A stretch of 64,000 bases of DNA from Siderastrea radians (taxonomy: Eukaryota; Cnidaria; Anthozoa; Scleractinia; Rhizangiidae). The stretch is from NCBI GenBank assembly GCA_964017195.1, contig OZ024894.1, positions 36,820,923 through 36,884,922 of the forward strand, written 5' to 3'. The notes beneath the pieces are model-generated. The model was not told the origin of the DNA. It saw nothing but the letters and a program-made list of their open reading frames with translations, and made no database searches. Every line of letters starts with the position of its first letter. Position 1 is the stretch's first letter. Below are positions 23,163-34,215 of this stretch, piece after piece. The position numbers and the translations under genes were made by a program.

Positions 23163-23842
23163 CTTTTGAAAATAGTAAATGGAAGGCAATAAATTAAAGA
23201 ATTAGTGCACGAGCAAACTTAATGAACCAACGATCGAAAAAATAGAAGGACGAGATAAAGGACAGAAAAGAAAGGAATAGGATGGAAATATCGATGGATA
23301 GATAAATGTATAGGTGAATGGACAGAAAAACCATTATAAAATGGTATAGTCGCCCATGTCTGTTGATAAAAATCAATAAGTAAATAAACAAATTAATAGA
23401 ATGAAAAATCAACGAAAACAAAAACAAAGCAATATCAACTACTTGACTTGACTAAGTTCCTTTTCCCGGGGCTGGAAATAGGGCTGGTTTTATCCGGCTT
23501 CCGTATTCGTACTTTTTTTTGCAGAAATAGGGGATTTGCCTCGTGCCCAATCCCAACCTGGAAGGCCAGGGTTTTTCTGTCGGTGTCCTTCCCTTAACCA
23601 TAAAACCCCGTTATTTGAAGGCGTTGAACATTTGCCCTTAGCCGCTGTCGCTTGGTTACGGTGAAACTGCATTTGTAGGAGTAACGACGAGGACGTGTGA
23701 CATGTGACTTGGTGGCAGAGCCTATAACCCGGTTTGCAATCCTCAGCACTTAGAGGGTGCACCTGGTGACCCCTGTGTACGCCATCGATACCTCTTACCA
23801 TCCTTTACCCCCTGGCACCGACTTACACACAGACAAATGAAT

Positions 23843-24873
23843 CACGGCGGGGCCAAACCACCCCCCAAATGGGTCACTTAGACTAATTTTGCTTCTTTTT
23901 CATATTTCTTTTCCAAACTTGGCAAAAAACCTTGGATTGTCGCCCAATTTATTTTAAGTATGAGAATGACTTAAAAAACAAATTGTGACGTCATAATGGC
24001 TGACGTCACAAAACGAGTTAACTGAAAATTTCAAATTTGAAATAAAAACTTATGTCATCTGAAAGAACTTGGCAAGGGGAGTAAAATGCTGAAAACCGTA
24101 CCTCGCTAAGACAAACGTATCTTGAGTTATGGCAATTTAAAGACATTTAAAGTGTCCCCCCCGGAACCATACTTTTCTTCTAAAAACAACCCTGTTGATC
24201 TATTTTGTACAGTTTTTTTCCATGCAAGCTAATAATCTGGTAAAATGGACTTCTTGTTGTTCCAAAAAATCGTATCATTTTAGATTTTAAGTTTTCGGCT
24301 TGAAAACGATAATATTAGCAGGAGCATAATTGATCACGTGACACTTAATTACGTCACAAAACTGGTTTGGGGGCTCTAGCTCTGGCAGGAAAAAAATTTT
24401 CCGAGTTTTTCTTTTTCATTTAGCTTCCGTCATTTAAGACATCTTATCTGCAACTTAAATGGTGTCGTTGACGCAACAAAACAACACTTAAATTCAAACG
24501 TATTACACAAGGGGGGGACCCTATTTTGAGACTGTGAAATTTTCAAAATCTAAAATGCCATATCTCATCCATTATTTATCACATCGACAAACGGTTTTCA
24601 GCATTCAACTCCTCTTGACGTGTTCTTTCTAAAACACCAGAAAAAATTTAAAAATTCTAAAATTTTATTTTAGAGAATAATATGACGTCACCAATTATGA
24701 CGTCATAATTTGACATTTGGCATCACCATTCATGTCAAATTGTTTGGCACAAAGACCCATATCAAATTACCAAGTTTGGTAAAGAAATGATGAAAAGTAA
24801 CAAAATTATTAAAAATTAACCAAAAAACGGGACATTTCATGACCCATTTGGGGGGTGGTTTGGCCCCACCGTG
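23843..24873. mobile_element. 1031-bp MITE with GGGGCCAAACCACCCCCC termini
   Basis: The left end CACGGCGGGGCCAAACCA and the right end TGGTTTGGCCCCACCGTG are inverted repeats. The duplicated block at 31236 lacks the element and reads GAATTGCACAAGC, while here GAAT and ATTGCAC flank it, so AT is the most likely target duplication. There is no long coding frame. Repeated TGACGTCA words occur inside. A truncated relative is at 62239-62830. Confidence 0.85.
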
Positions 24874-25029
24874 ATTGCACAAGCAAAATTTGTAATGATG
24901 CTGTGAGAGAGCGATGGGCACCTGTAAGGATGAATTGATAGCTAGAGAAACGACTTCAAGGATGAGTTTACCTAAATTATTTTTATAACACTCTGAGCCA
25001 AAAAAAAACGATTAAAAATTTGAACTTAC

Positions 25030-25143
25030 TATTCTCACAGTGAATCCCATTGTACCCAACTGGGCAGTTACAAGAGTAACTGTTGACACCATCTTTGCAT
25101 GATCCACCGTTTTGACATGTGTGATTAACACAATCGTCGATGT
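25030..25143 (-). CDS. EGF-like cassette exon (intact)
   Basis: 114 nt, phase 1-1, donor A|GTAAGTTC, acceptor TTTACAG. Module: [34 protein letters not shown]. The lysine after the third cysteine separates this subtype from the QDG cassettes. Its duplicate is 31389-31502. Confidence 0.82.
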
Positions 25144-25159
25144 CTGTAAATGAAAAAAA

Positions 25160-25328
25160 ACAATCAATCAATCAATCAATCAACCTACCTACCAACCAAC
25201 CAGCCGACCGATCGACCGACCGACCGACCAACCAACCAGCCAATTCATCCATCCATGCGTCCGTCCGTCCGTCCGTCCATCCATCCATCCATCCATCCAT
25301 CCATCCATCCATCCATCCATCCATCCAG
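25160..25328. repeat. CAAT/CCGAC/CCATC microsatellite
   Basis: Successive runs of (CAAT)n, (CCAA)n, (CCGA)n, (CCGT)n and (CCAT)n. The long frames on both strands here are tetranucleotide translations and not genes. Confidence 0.95.
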
Positions 25329-25468
25329 CCCCCAAGACAAGCACGAAGGGTGTTGAAAAAAAAAGGGTGTGCAACAAATGAAACCTTCACCCTTGATTAC
25401 CTCTGAATTGAAACAATTAATGTACTCCCGAGATAGACTGAAGAAAAAGGCGACGCAATCGAATTCAT

Positions 25469-26218
25469 TTGAGGATTAAGATAACTACAGAGGTCATCAA
25501 AGAAGTTAAGCGAGCAAGACAGACTTATCGGAAGGAAATGCAGAATAAAGAGGGCGATTGTAAAGGCTCTTGGAAAGTTCTTAACGATCTTATGTACTGC
25601 AAATCAGAAAACACACAGATAAGGGAGAAAAGACATACTCCTACTGAGCTCGCAACCAGTCCTAAAGATAATGCTCATCTCCTTAACGTACACTTTACTG
25701 AAATTGGTAAAAAGCTTGCTTCTGAAATGCCTGAACCTCTTAGCGCTATTAGTTTCGAAACTTATTTGAGTAAGACTAATACTAAATTTAGACTTCAGGA
25801 GATTGATCCATCTAGAGTATTGAAGCTATTTTCCACTGTTGATTTAGGTAAGGCCACGGGAGTCGGGCAAATATGGAACAAATTATTAAAAATAACAGCT
25901 CCACACATCTACCTACCCTTGGCAAATCTTTTCAATCTGTGTATTAAAACCAGTACGTTTCGTAATGAGCTAGAAATTGCCAAAGTCTCACCTGTTTTCA
26001 AGGCAGGTAAACACAATGATGTTCTTACCGTTGCACGCAGGTAAAGGCAAAGATATTCCTACCGTTGCACGCGTTTTTGAGAGGCTCATTAACGAACGAT
26101 TTCATAGCTATTTGATAATTGCAATCGTATATATGCACGTAACAGTCCAGATTTAGACCTTTACACTTAACCGTAACAGCCTTATTAGATCTCACTAATG
26201 ACCAGTATGTAAATATTG
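25469..26218 (+). pseudogene. LINE reverse transcriptase fragment (copy A)
   Basis: The frame at 25469-26044 contains NAHLLNVHFTEIGKKLASEM, then LGKATGVGQIWNKLLKITAPH, LANLFNLCIKTSTF and AKVSPVFKAGKH. These are the linker and first fingers motifs of non-LTR retrotransposon reverse transcriptases of the CR1/jockey group, where the usual text is KATGxDxIxxxLLK and A.V.P.fK.G. After 26044 the frame breaks (VARVFERLINERF in another frame). The catalytic YxDD region is absent. It lies in an intron of the EGF array. Confidence 0.8.
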
Positions 26219-26600
26219 AACGCTTAGATAACAGCAGGATCAACATAGTTTCCCATAAGGAAAATGCCATTAAGAATACATAAAGAAGCAAGCGAGGGGA
26301 AGTGCCTGGAGTGGAAGTAGTGATCATGATCGCCCCACAGCTGATTAAGCAATAGAGGAAATTACATAGCCAGGTGAAGAACAAAACAAGCTTGACAAGA
26401 AAAGATGGAATATTCAACATGTCGCGAGTGTGGGACAAAGAAAAACTCTGAGTCCCTGACGGGAATCGAACCCATGACCTTCCGTTCACCGGTCGGGCGC
26501 TCTAACCACTGAGCTACTGGGAGGCTCGTGGCTAGGTTTCTGGTCGAGGAATGGCAAACTGAGCAGTACGTCCAGAGAATTCAGCGAAATAGAAAAGAGC
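26219..26600. other. Intergenic with SINE
   Basis: Apart from the tRNA-like SINE at 26452-26523, I see no gene here. Homology with copy B of the duplication stops at 26218. Confidence 0.5.
26452..26523 (-). repeat. tRNA-Thr-like SINE head
   Basis: The reverse complement has TAGCTCAGTGGTTAGAGCG and GGGTTCGATTCCC at tRNA spacing, with the loop anticodon GGT (Thr). About five of seven acceptor pairs form, so a functional tRNA is not excluded by boxes alone. The AGAGTTTTTCTTTGTCCC tail and the copies elsewhere make a SINE more likely. Confidence 0.65.
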
Positions 26601-27533
26601 TGTAAGCCACGTGTGTGGAGAAATGCTGAAGGATTTCTGGAGACAGAACAGTGGAAGTGCTGGAGTTATGCAGCTGCCAAGAGGAGGCTGTCACTCCTCT
26701 ACTACTCGAGGTGGTTATGACGCAGTGGTGGTCAGCTCAGAAAATACCGATGTGTTTGTGCTGCTTCTCACTTTTCTAGTTCCATTGACGCCAGTTTGTT
26801 TCAGAAATGAGGTACTCAGACACGCACAAGGTTGACTGACATTGGTAAATTGGTTGCTACTATTGAGGAAGATGTTTGTCAGGCTCTCGTTGGTCTTCAT
26901 TCCTTCACCTGATGTGACACAGTTGGTGCTTTTGCTGGTAATGGCAAACTTATCGCCCCAAAGATTGTCAAGTCAGACAATGATGCACAACAGGAATTCA
27001 CTGAGCTGAGTCAATCCTGGGACCTTTCGGAAGACCTATCCCGGGGCATCGAGAAGGCAACCTGCTCTTTCTACTCATCTGGGGCAAATGCAAGTGACTT
27101 GAATGATCATAGATACAGTCTTTTCTTTGCGATAAATGGAGAAATTGAGTCGCACCAGTTACCATCTTGCAAAGACTGCCTTTAAAGGACACCATGCGGG
27201 CAAACTATCAAGCGTGTATTTGGAGGCGCAGTCTGCATTGTAGCCCACAAATCCTCGACACAGTTGGATTCAGATGGATGACGGAAAGCTGAGCGGAAGA
27301 CTAATCAAGTCTGCCAATTGACTTGATGGATGGAAAACCTGCTCCCGAGGCAGTGCTGGAGTGTCTTGCATGCAGATGTCCCAGATCGTTCAGACTTTCA
27401 GACTGCGTTTGCATGGCGAACGTCCTAACATTTACACAGACTCGTGTTGACTGCGGGATCCGAGCTGCACAGGAGAATGTGGAAGTCATTGTTGATGGAC
27501 ATAGCGAAGAGGAGGATGAAGGTGGTTACTGAG
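26600..27533 (+). pseudogene. Intronless pseudogene with SSENTDVFVL and HSFT-CDT motifs
   Basis: Three frames carry pieces of one protein: YDAVVVSSENTDVFVLLL (about 26710), DIGKLVATIEEDVCQALVGLHSFT, a TGA in place of glycine, then CDTVGAFAGNGKL and IVKSDNDAQQEFTELSQSW (to about 27025). A C-terminal part follows in a further frame, to MDGKPAPEAVLECLACRCPRSF. The SxDTDVxVL and FTGCD words resemble the metal-binding boxes of PIN/FEN-like nuclease folds. This is a resemblance only. At least two frameshifts and two stops make it dead. Confidence 0.6.
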
Positions 27534-28989
27534 AAGTCTGCTTATATAAATGATACTCCATTGTTATGTTCCTCGGCCAATGTCCAGGCCTAACTGTCAG
27601 TTCCAGGGATTTTTAACTTGCTTATGCATTGAAGAAGTGAAACACAGTTGACTAGCAGTTGTTCCATTTGAATACCTCTGAACTTAGAGTGAGACTAAAG
27701 AACTCTGATACTCGAAGATTAATTTTTTTAACATCTTTATTGATACACAAGACACAAACAAAAAAATACATAAAGATTGGTAGCATACAAAATAAAAAAA
27801 AAACAATATATAGAGCGTACAATGTTCAGGTGAAATTACGTTACAAAGTATATGAGTTATTATATTTTAACTATTATCGCAAGCGACATGATGTATACAA
27901 TTTTATAGTGTGCAGAGAAGATTAATGGATACAGAAGAACACAAATAATGTGTGAAAGCATTTTTTACTGTGCTAAAAACAAGTCCAGAATAGAGCAGTT
28001 TTCAATTGACTGTCGAAAGTAAATTGCATTTGCTTTGGTTTTGCCTTACTTTGCTCTGCGCTTGATAAAAAAAAAAAAACAGCACCACTTTCTCAACCAG
28101 TCAAAAAGGAAACCAAAACCAATCCCGACATGCTCACAATCGTTTCGTGCTTGGCGTCGGTTACATGTAATTGCTTGTCGTTCTGATCGGTTCATTGTGT
28201 TGTTTGTGTCTGTTGTAACTGGTCAGAGTAATTGCTTTTGTTTTGCCATCACGACACTCAAGAAAACCGCTCTAACACGTGACAGTAACATATTGACAGA
28301 CTCAAAGGAAAGTATTAAAAAGAAACTTCTCATTTCACATGGTGAACAGTTCAAATTAGCAGGAGCAGACGTGATTTACGCAATCCAACCAAATAGCAAA
28401 ATTTCATCTATTGGCAGCGATAGGCCACTTTGTTTAGTTCAAATGAAATCTAGGGGACTGGGCACTAGTTATCAAGGATACCAAAAATTGAAATTTTGTT
28501 GTCACAGTAGACATTTGTTCGGCTTTAAAGTACTGTGATAATGATCTCTAGCAAGTAGGAAAAGATTAAAACATAAAACAGTGTAATATTGTCGAATAAG
28601 AAAGCACTAGAAAGAACAGAATGCGTTTTCAACTATTAAAGCTCACGTGCCTAGTCGTGTGATTAAACCCTGTCCAAAAGTATTGATTAAAATGGCATAC
28701 TGGTTGACTGGACGTCATTTTTGACTTGTTTATTAAGTCGTTTCCCCAGTTCCGTACAATAAAGTTGGTAAATTATGTTAGGAATGCTATGTATAATTCT
28801 CACGTTGGAAAATGGCCCAAGGGGGGAGGGATAAGAAAAGGTGTCATTTTCCCCCTGAAGGTGACACAATTGGCAATGCTATCACCCGAAAATGTAAACT
28901 AGGGATGTTGACCTACATCACCATGGACATTAGCCTTTGTCCCCCTGAGTGGTACCAAACGGCCAAATTTCGGGTCCTGGCTCATGCAC
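27534..28989. other. No gene recognised
   Basis: AT-rich sequence. A 167-residue plus-strand frame (28035-28538) has no motif, signal or similarity I recognise, and its codon use looks random. A short inverted word pair GGCCCAAGGGGGG...GTCCCCCTGAG at 28810-28950 may be a MITE scrap. Confidence 0.45.
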
Positions 28990-29023
28990 TAATATGTGTT
29001 TAAAACAGTCGTCGAATTCTTTT
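28990..29023 (-). pseudogene. Truncated EGF pseudoexon at duplication border
   Basis: Only the first part (EFDDCFKHI) of the broken cassette at 21505 is present. The rest is replaced by unrelated sequence. This marks the left breakpoint of copy B. Confidence 0.75.
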
Positions 29024-29314
29024 GATAAAAAAAAAACGAAACAGAAATAAATAAATAAATAAATTAGCCGGTGTGCAAACCTTACGAATGAACGATCGAA
29101 CAAAAAAACATAGGCGAAAGTCAATAAAGAGAAGTATGAACGAGGGAATGGTTAAAGCAGCGAAAGAACGAATAACCGAAAGAACAAAGAACGGAAAAAA
29201 ACAAGCGGAGGTACAGCTTGGCGGGAGGATCAAAGAATTGATGGTCAAATAGAATGATAAATGCCTGTATGGGTAAATTGATGCTTAGAGGAGGGACGAT
29301 AAGGATGAGGTTAA

Positions 29315-29887
29315 CCCTCGGACGTACAAGCAAGCTCACTCCCCCACCGTGGTGCAGGTGGGGGGGGGGTAAGGGAAACCCCCTTGGGTTTTCGTTATGT
29401 TACCTTTAATAGAAATTCTCTGATGTGCTTTACAAGATAAGGTACTATTATGGGTTGCTGCGCTGCTGGGGGCCTGTGACGTCATTCAAGATAGCCCCCA
29501 TATTGTGCGCCATCTTGGATTCTACCGAAAATTTGAAATTGTCAAAAAACGTTAAAAATTGGAATTTTTTGATGCTGGACATATAGAATATGACATAATT
29601 AGACATTCCCCTGCTTTTTGTTGACATTTGTTGCATTTTCCGCCTAAAAGGGTAAAACAAGAACCTGAATTTTTCTCCCAAAATGGCTTGACCACCTACT
29701 ACTTATTATGTCATATCTCGTAACAAAAGAGACCGATTCTCACCAAACTTGTGTTAAAATGTGTCTTATGAATATGAGCACAGCTACTGAAAACGGCAGC
29801 TTTGGATGATAATTCGTCTCGGAAAAATTCCAGGAAAACCTCATGGGGAGGGCATTCAAACTCCCCTCCCCCTTGTACGCCCGAGGG
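29315..29887. mobile_element. piggyBac-like MITE in copy B
   Basis: Same element as 21915-22494, carried by the duplication, with TTAA at 29311-29314 and 29888-29891. The right end (CTTGTACGCCCGAGGG) matches the left end better than in copy A. Confidence 0.8.
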
Positions 29888-29950
29888 TTAACACAATATA
29901 TTTATAAAACTCTGCGTCCAACAAATTAGTATAAAATACTTTGAACTCAC

Positions 29951-30064
29951 TATTGTCACAATGGTCCCCATTGAACCCGACTGTGCAGTTACACGAGTAA
30001 CTGTTAACACCATCTTGGCATGATCCACCGTTTTGACATGTTTGATTAACACAGTCGTCGATAT
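29951..30064 (-). CDS. EGF-like cassette exon (intact)
   Basis: Duplicate of 22558-22671. It reads [34 protein letters not shown], with N-Q-T instead of N-H-T in the first loop. 114 nt, phase 1-1. Confidence 0.82.
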
Positions 30065-30440
30065 CTTTCGATTGAAAAAAAAAGAAGAAATAAACGAAAG
30101 ACAAATAAACAAATAAACAATTAAATAAATAAATTAGCAGACGTGCGAACCTGTAAAATGAGTGAGCGAATGTTGAGCGTTGCGAATGTTGATGAAGAGA
30201 AGTATGAACGAGCGAATCGTAAAAGTAGCGCAAGAAGGAATAACCGAAAGAACATAGAAACGAATCAACAAACGGAGGTACAGCTTGGCGGGAGGATCGA
30301 AGAATTGATGGTCGGATAGAATGATAAATGCCTGTATGGGTAAATTGGTGCTTAAAGAAAGGACGTTAAGGATGAGTTCAATTTAATATATGTATACGAC
30401 TCTGAGTCCAAGAAGTTAGTATAAAATACTTTGAACTCAC

Positions 30441-30554
30441 TATTCTCACAATGGTCCCCATTGAACCCAACTGTGCAGTTACACGAGTAACTGTTAACAC
30501 CATCTTGGCATGATCCACCGTTTTGACATGTGTGATTAACGCAGTCGTTGATGT
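30441..30554 (-). CDS. EGF-like cassette exon (intact)
   Basis: Duplicate of 23049-23162. It reads [34 protein letters not shown], 114 nt, phase 1-1. It differs from its partner mainly in the SYSCNC segment. Confidence 0.82.
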
Positions 30555-31388
30555 CTTTTGAAAATAGTAAATGGAAGGCAATAAATTAAAGAATTAGTGC
30601 ACGAGCAAACTTAATGAACCAACGATCGAAAAAATAGAAGGACGAGATAAAGGACAGAAAAGAAAGGAATAGGATGGAAATATCGACGGATAGATAAATG
30701 TATAGGTGAATGGACAGAAAAACCATTATAAAATGGTATAGTCGCCCATGTCTGTTGATAAAAATCAATAAGTAAATAAACAAATTAATAGAATGAAAAA
30801 TCAACGAAAACAAAAACAAAGCAATATCAACTACTTGACTTGACTTAGTTCCTTTTCCCGGGGCTGGAAATAGGGCTGGTTTTACCCGGCTTCCGTAATC
30901 GTACTTTTTTTTGCAGAAATAGGGGATTTGCCTCGTGCCCAATCCCAACCTGGAAGGCCAGGGTTTTTCTGTCGGTGTCCTTCCCTTAACCATAAAACCC
31001 GGTTATTTGAAGGCGTTGAACATTTGCCCTTAGCCGCTGTCGCTTGGTTACGGTGAAACTGCATTTGTAGGAGTAACGACGAGGATGTGTGACATGTGAC
31101 TTGGTGGCAGAGCCTATAACCCGGTTTGCAATCCTCAGCACTTAGAGGATGCACCTGGTGACCCCTGTGTACGCCATCGATACCTCTTACCATCCTTTAC
31201 CCCCTGGCACCGACTTACACACAGACAAATGAATTGCACAAGCAAAATTTGTAATGATGCTGTGAGAGAGCGATGGGTACCTGTAAGGATGAATTGATAG
31301 CTAGAGAAACGACTTCAAGGATGAGTTTACCTAAAATTTTTTTATAACACTCTGAGCCAAAAAAAAACGATTAAAAGTTTGAACTTAC

Positions 31389-31502
31389 TATTCTCACAGT
31401 GAACCCCACTGTACCCAACTGGGCAGTTACAAGAGTAACTGTTGACACCATCTTTGCATGATCCACCGTTTTGACATGTGTGATTAACACAATCGTCGAT
31501 GT
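31389..31502 (-). CDS. EGF-like cassette exon (intact)
   Basis: Duplicate of 25030-25143. It reads [34 protein letters not shown]. The serine/valine pair in the last loop replaces the asparagine/isoleucine of its partner, so the copies have begun to diverge in coding sequence. Confidence 0.82.
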
Positions 31503-31514
31503 CTGTAAATGAAA

Positions 31515-31692
31515 AAAAATCAATCAATCAATCAATCAATCAACCTACCTACCAACCAACCAACCAACCGACCGATCGACCGACCGACCGACCGACCAAC
31601 CAACCAGCCAATTCATCCATCCATGCGTCCGTCCGTCCGTCCGTCCGTCCGTCCATCCATCCATCCATCCATCCATCCATCCATCCATCCCC
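31515..31692. repeat. CAAT/CCGAC/CCATC microsatellite (copy B)
   Basis: Same compound tetranucleotide run as 25160-25328 with different repeat counts. The open frames across it are artefacts. Confidence 0.95.
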
Positions 31693-31859
31693 CTTGACAA
31701 GCACGAAGGGTGTTGAAAAAAAGGGTGTGCAACAAATGAAACCTTCACCCTTGATTACCTCTGAATTGAAACAATTAATGTACTCCCGAGATAGACTGAA
31801 GAAAAAGGCGACGCAATCAAATTCATTTGAGGATTAAGATAACTACAGAGGTCATCAAA

Positions 31860-32985
31860 GAAGTTAAGTGAGCAAGTCAGACTTTTTATCGGAAGCAAAT
31901 GCAGAATAAAGAGGGCGATTGTAAAGGCACTTGGAAAGTTCTTAACGATCTTATGTACTGCAAATCAGAAAACACACAGATAAGGGAGAAAAGACATACT
32001 CCTACTGAGCTCGCAACCAATCCAAAAGATAATGCTCATATCCTTGATGTACACTTTACTGAAACTGGTAAAAAGCTTGCTTCTGAAATGCTTGAACCAC
32101 CTAGCGGTATTAGTTTCGAAACTTATTTGAGTAGGACTAATATACTAAATTTAGACTTCAGGAGATTGATCCATCTAGAGTACTGAAGCTATTATCCACT
32201 GTTGATTTAGGTAAGGCCACGGGAGTCGGGCAAATATGGAACAAATTATTAAAAGTAGCAGCTCCACACATCTACCTACCCTTGGCAAATCTTTTCAATC
32301 TGTGTATTAAAACCAGTACTTTTCCTAATGAGCTAGAAATTGCCAAAGTCTCAACTGTTTTCAAGGCAGGTAAACACAATGATGTTCTTACCGTTGCACG
32401 CAGGCGAACGCAAAGATATTCCTGCCGTTGCACGCGTTTTTAAGAGGCTCATTAACGAACAATTTCATAGCTATTTGATAATTGCAATCTTATATATGCA
32501 CGTAACAGTCCAGATTTAGACCTTTACACTTAACCGTAACAGGCTTATTAGATCTCACTAATGACCGGTATGTAAATATTGACAGAAGCAATGTAAATGG
32601 TTGGATCCAAGAGTCTATGACCTCCAAAACTCTAAATTAAATTTAGAAATCCCAGCTGCTCGTACCTCTCTGTTTGAAAACAGCTTCCCATTTACTGGGG
32701 CTTCAATTTGGAATGCACTACCAGATGACTGAAAGCAATTATCTGTTAGCGCTTTCAAAACGAAAATTAAGACCTATAGTTTTGCATCGACAATGACAAT
32801 TATGTAAACTTTGTAAACAGTTCGCTTTTATTCTGCTAACGTGTACACCTTATAATGATTATTTGTACACCTGACAGCTTTAAGTAGAACAGATTTTCTA
32901 CGTTGATTACATATGTAAATTTCATCGAATTACCGTGGTTAAATAAAGGTTTCTATTCTATTCTATTCTATTCTGTTCTATTCTT
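31860..32985 (+). pseudogene. LINE fragments including 3' end
   Basis: 31860-32578 repeats the reverse transcriptase piece of copy A with extra frameshifts. From about 32595 a different part follows: the C-terminal tail, with RTSLFENSFPFTGASIWNALP and FKTKIK, typical of the end of CR1/L2-group ORF2, interrupted by a TGA after PDD. The 3' untranslated region ends in repeated TTCTA at 32950-32985, the usual short tandem tail of this LINE type. The catalytic core between the parts is deleted. Confidence 0.75.
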
Positions 32986-33000
32986 ACTACCTATTTCACA

Positions 33001-33105
33001 ACTATGCCCTGTAAATCCAGCTACACAGGAACACTTGTAATTCTTTAATCCATCTATGTATGAGCCACCATTCTTGCAAGTAACATTTATGCAATAATCG
33101 ATATG
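33001..33105 (-). pseudogene. Outlying degenerate EGF-like cassette
   Basis: The minus-strand frame reads HIDYCINVTC, KNGGSYIDG, NYKCSC, GFTGHSCEIG. The third cysteine is tyrosine, and no AG acceptor lies at the usual place. The (TTCTA)n LINE tail abuts its 3' side. It is the most upstream EGF unit in the window and differs much more from the others than they do from each other. Confidence 0.6.
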
Positions 33106-33849
33106 GAAAACAGGTAAAGGGACTGAGGACATCACACTTGATACAATCTCGTCGTAATCGCAAGTATTGGCCACTTGAGATTACAGCGATGTTGCATTTA
33201 TAAACAAACATTCTATTATAAAAGCAAAACCAGCTGAATTTAACTTCTCATCATAACCCTTTCTAGAGATAAATTTCAATTTAAATCAACCCAGCCCTCT
33301 CTTTTTAAATGAATTCGTCTAATTTCCTTTATAAGGTCTTAAACAGAAGTTAAAGCCAACACAGCCTTCTCTTAAGATCGTAGCTTCTAAGAAGTGGATA
33401 CTTGAAAGGGAACTGGAATTTAACGTCGTAAAGGAAAAGAAGAAGAATAAGAAGAAGAAGAAGAAGAAGATCGTTTCCCAAAATTTCTCTTCCCTTTGAA
33501 ATACTTTTACTTCATCTCCCGCATGAGATAGTTATTTTGGTTTAAGCTGTTAAGTCTGAGCAGGTACATGGAAAATATTAAATGCATCGACAGTATTTAA
33601 CCTTGCTGAAATAAAAAGGACAAAGTTACCAGCATTAGATTGTCGAATCTCCTTAAGAGTTCAGATAAGCAAGATAGGCCCAAATCATTCCTCTCTTGTT
33701 TCAAATATCACATCATAAGACGGAACAAACAAATCTGAGAAGTCCGGAAAATCCGTTCATTCCGTATATTAAAATAAACTCTTGGTTCCACCCAGTATGA
33801 ACAGAAAACCGACAGTGGAAGTTGTCATATTACTAACTTTATATTTATA
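33106..33849. other. No gene recognised
   Basis: AT-rich sequence with a (GAA)n run at 33433-33471 and a short GGAAAATCCGTTCATTCCGT word at 33740, which starts the repeat array described for 33851-34460. Confidence 0.5.
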
Positions 33850-33850
33850 A

Positions 33851-33935
33851 GGGCGGAAACAACGGATTATACGGATTTCATGGAAATATGAATATAAAAT
33901 GAGAATAATTTACAAAAATAATAATAATAATCTCT

Positions 33936-34020
<85 letters not shown>

Positions 34021-34215
34021 GAGAGAGAGAGAGAGAGAGAGAGATTATTATTTTTGAATCCGTAAATTCCGTGAAATCCGTTGTATCCACCCATAAAAGA
34101 GAAGTTCTGCGCAGGGTAGAACTTACAGTTCTTGCGGATATGTCTGCCTGGAATATATTATTCTCATTTTATATTCATATTTCCATGAAATCCGTAAAAT
34201 CCGTCGTGTCCACTC
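33851..34215. repeat. Nested palindrome with CT/AT/AG core
   Basis: The outer arms CGGATTTCATGGAAATATGAATATAAAATGAGAAT (33869-33904) and ATTCTCATTTTATATTCATATTTCCATGAAATCCG (34162-34196) are reverse complements. The inner core is AATAATCTCTC...(TC)n, (AT)n, (AG)n...GAGAGATTATT, again a near-perfect palindrome. It could fold as a cruciform. The outer arms belong to the ACGGATTT repeat family. Confidence 0.9.

Larger units (their letters stand above)
21588..26218. repeat. Segmental duplication, copy A
   Basis: From TAATATGTGTTTAAAACAGTC to CCAGTATGTAAATATTGA this block matches 28990-32578 nearly base for base. It contains the end of the pseudoexon, EGF exons at 22558, 23049 and 25030, a piggyBac-like MITE, a CCATC/CGAC microsatellite and a LINE fragment. 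It is longer than copy B mainly because of the 1031-bp MITE at 23843. Confidence 0.9.
28990..32578. repeat. Segmental duplication, copy B
   Basis: Collinear with 21588-26218. It has the pre-insertion form at the site of the 1031-bp MITE. EGF exons, piggyBac-like MITE, microsatellite and LINE fragment are all repeated, with scattered substitutions and small indels. Confidence 0.9.

Noticed and set aside
25140..25406. Long frames rich in Pro-Ser-Ile-His or Trp-Met-Asp-Gly
   Set aside because: They come from the CCATC/CCGAC tetranucleotide run, and the same in copy B at 31499-31837.
26452..26523. A functional tRNA-Thr gene
   Set aside because: The acceptor stem has mismatches and related copies with shared tails occur, which fits a SINE better.
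28035..28538. A 167-residue plus-strand frame
   Set aside because: It has no motif, no splice context and no recognised similarity, and begins across an A run.
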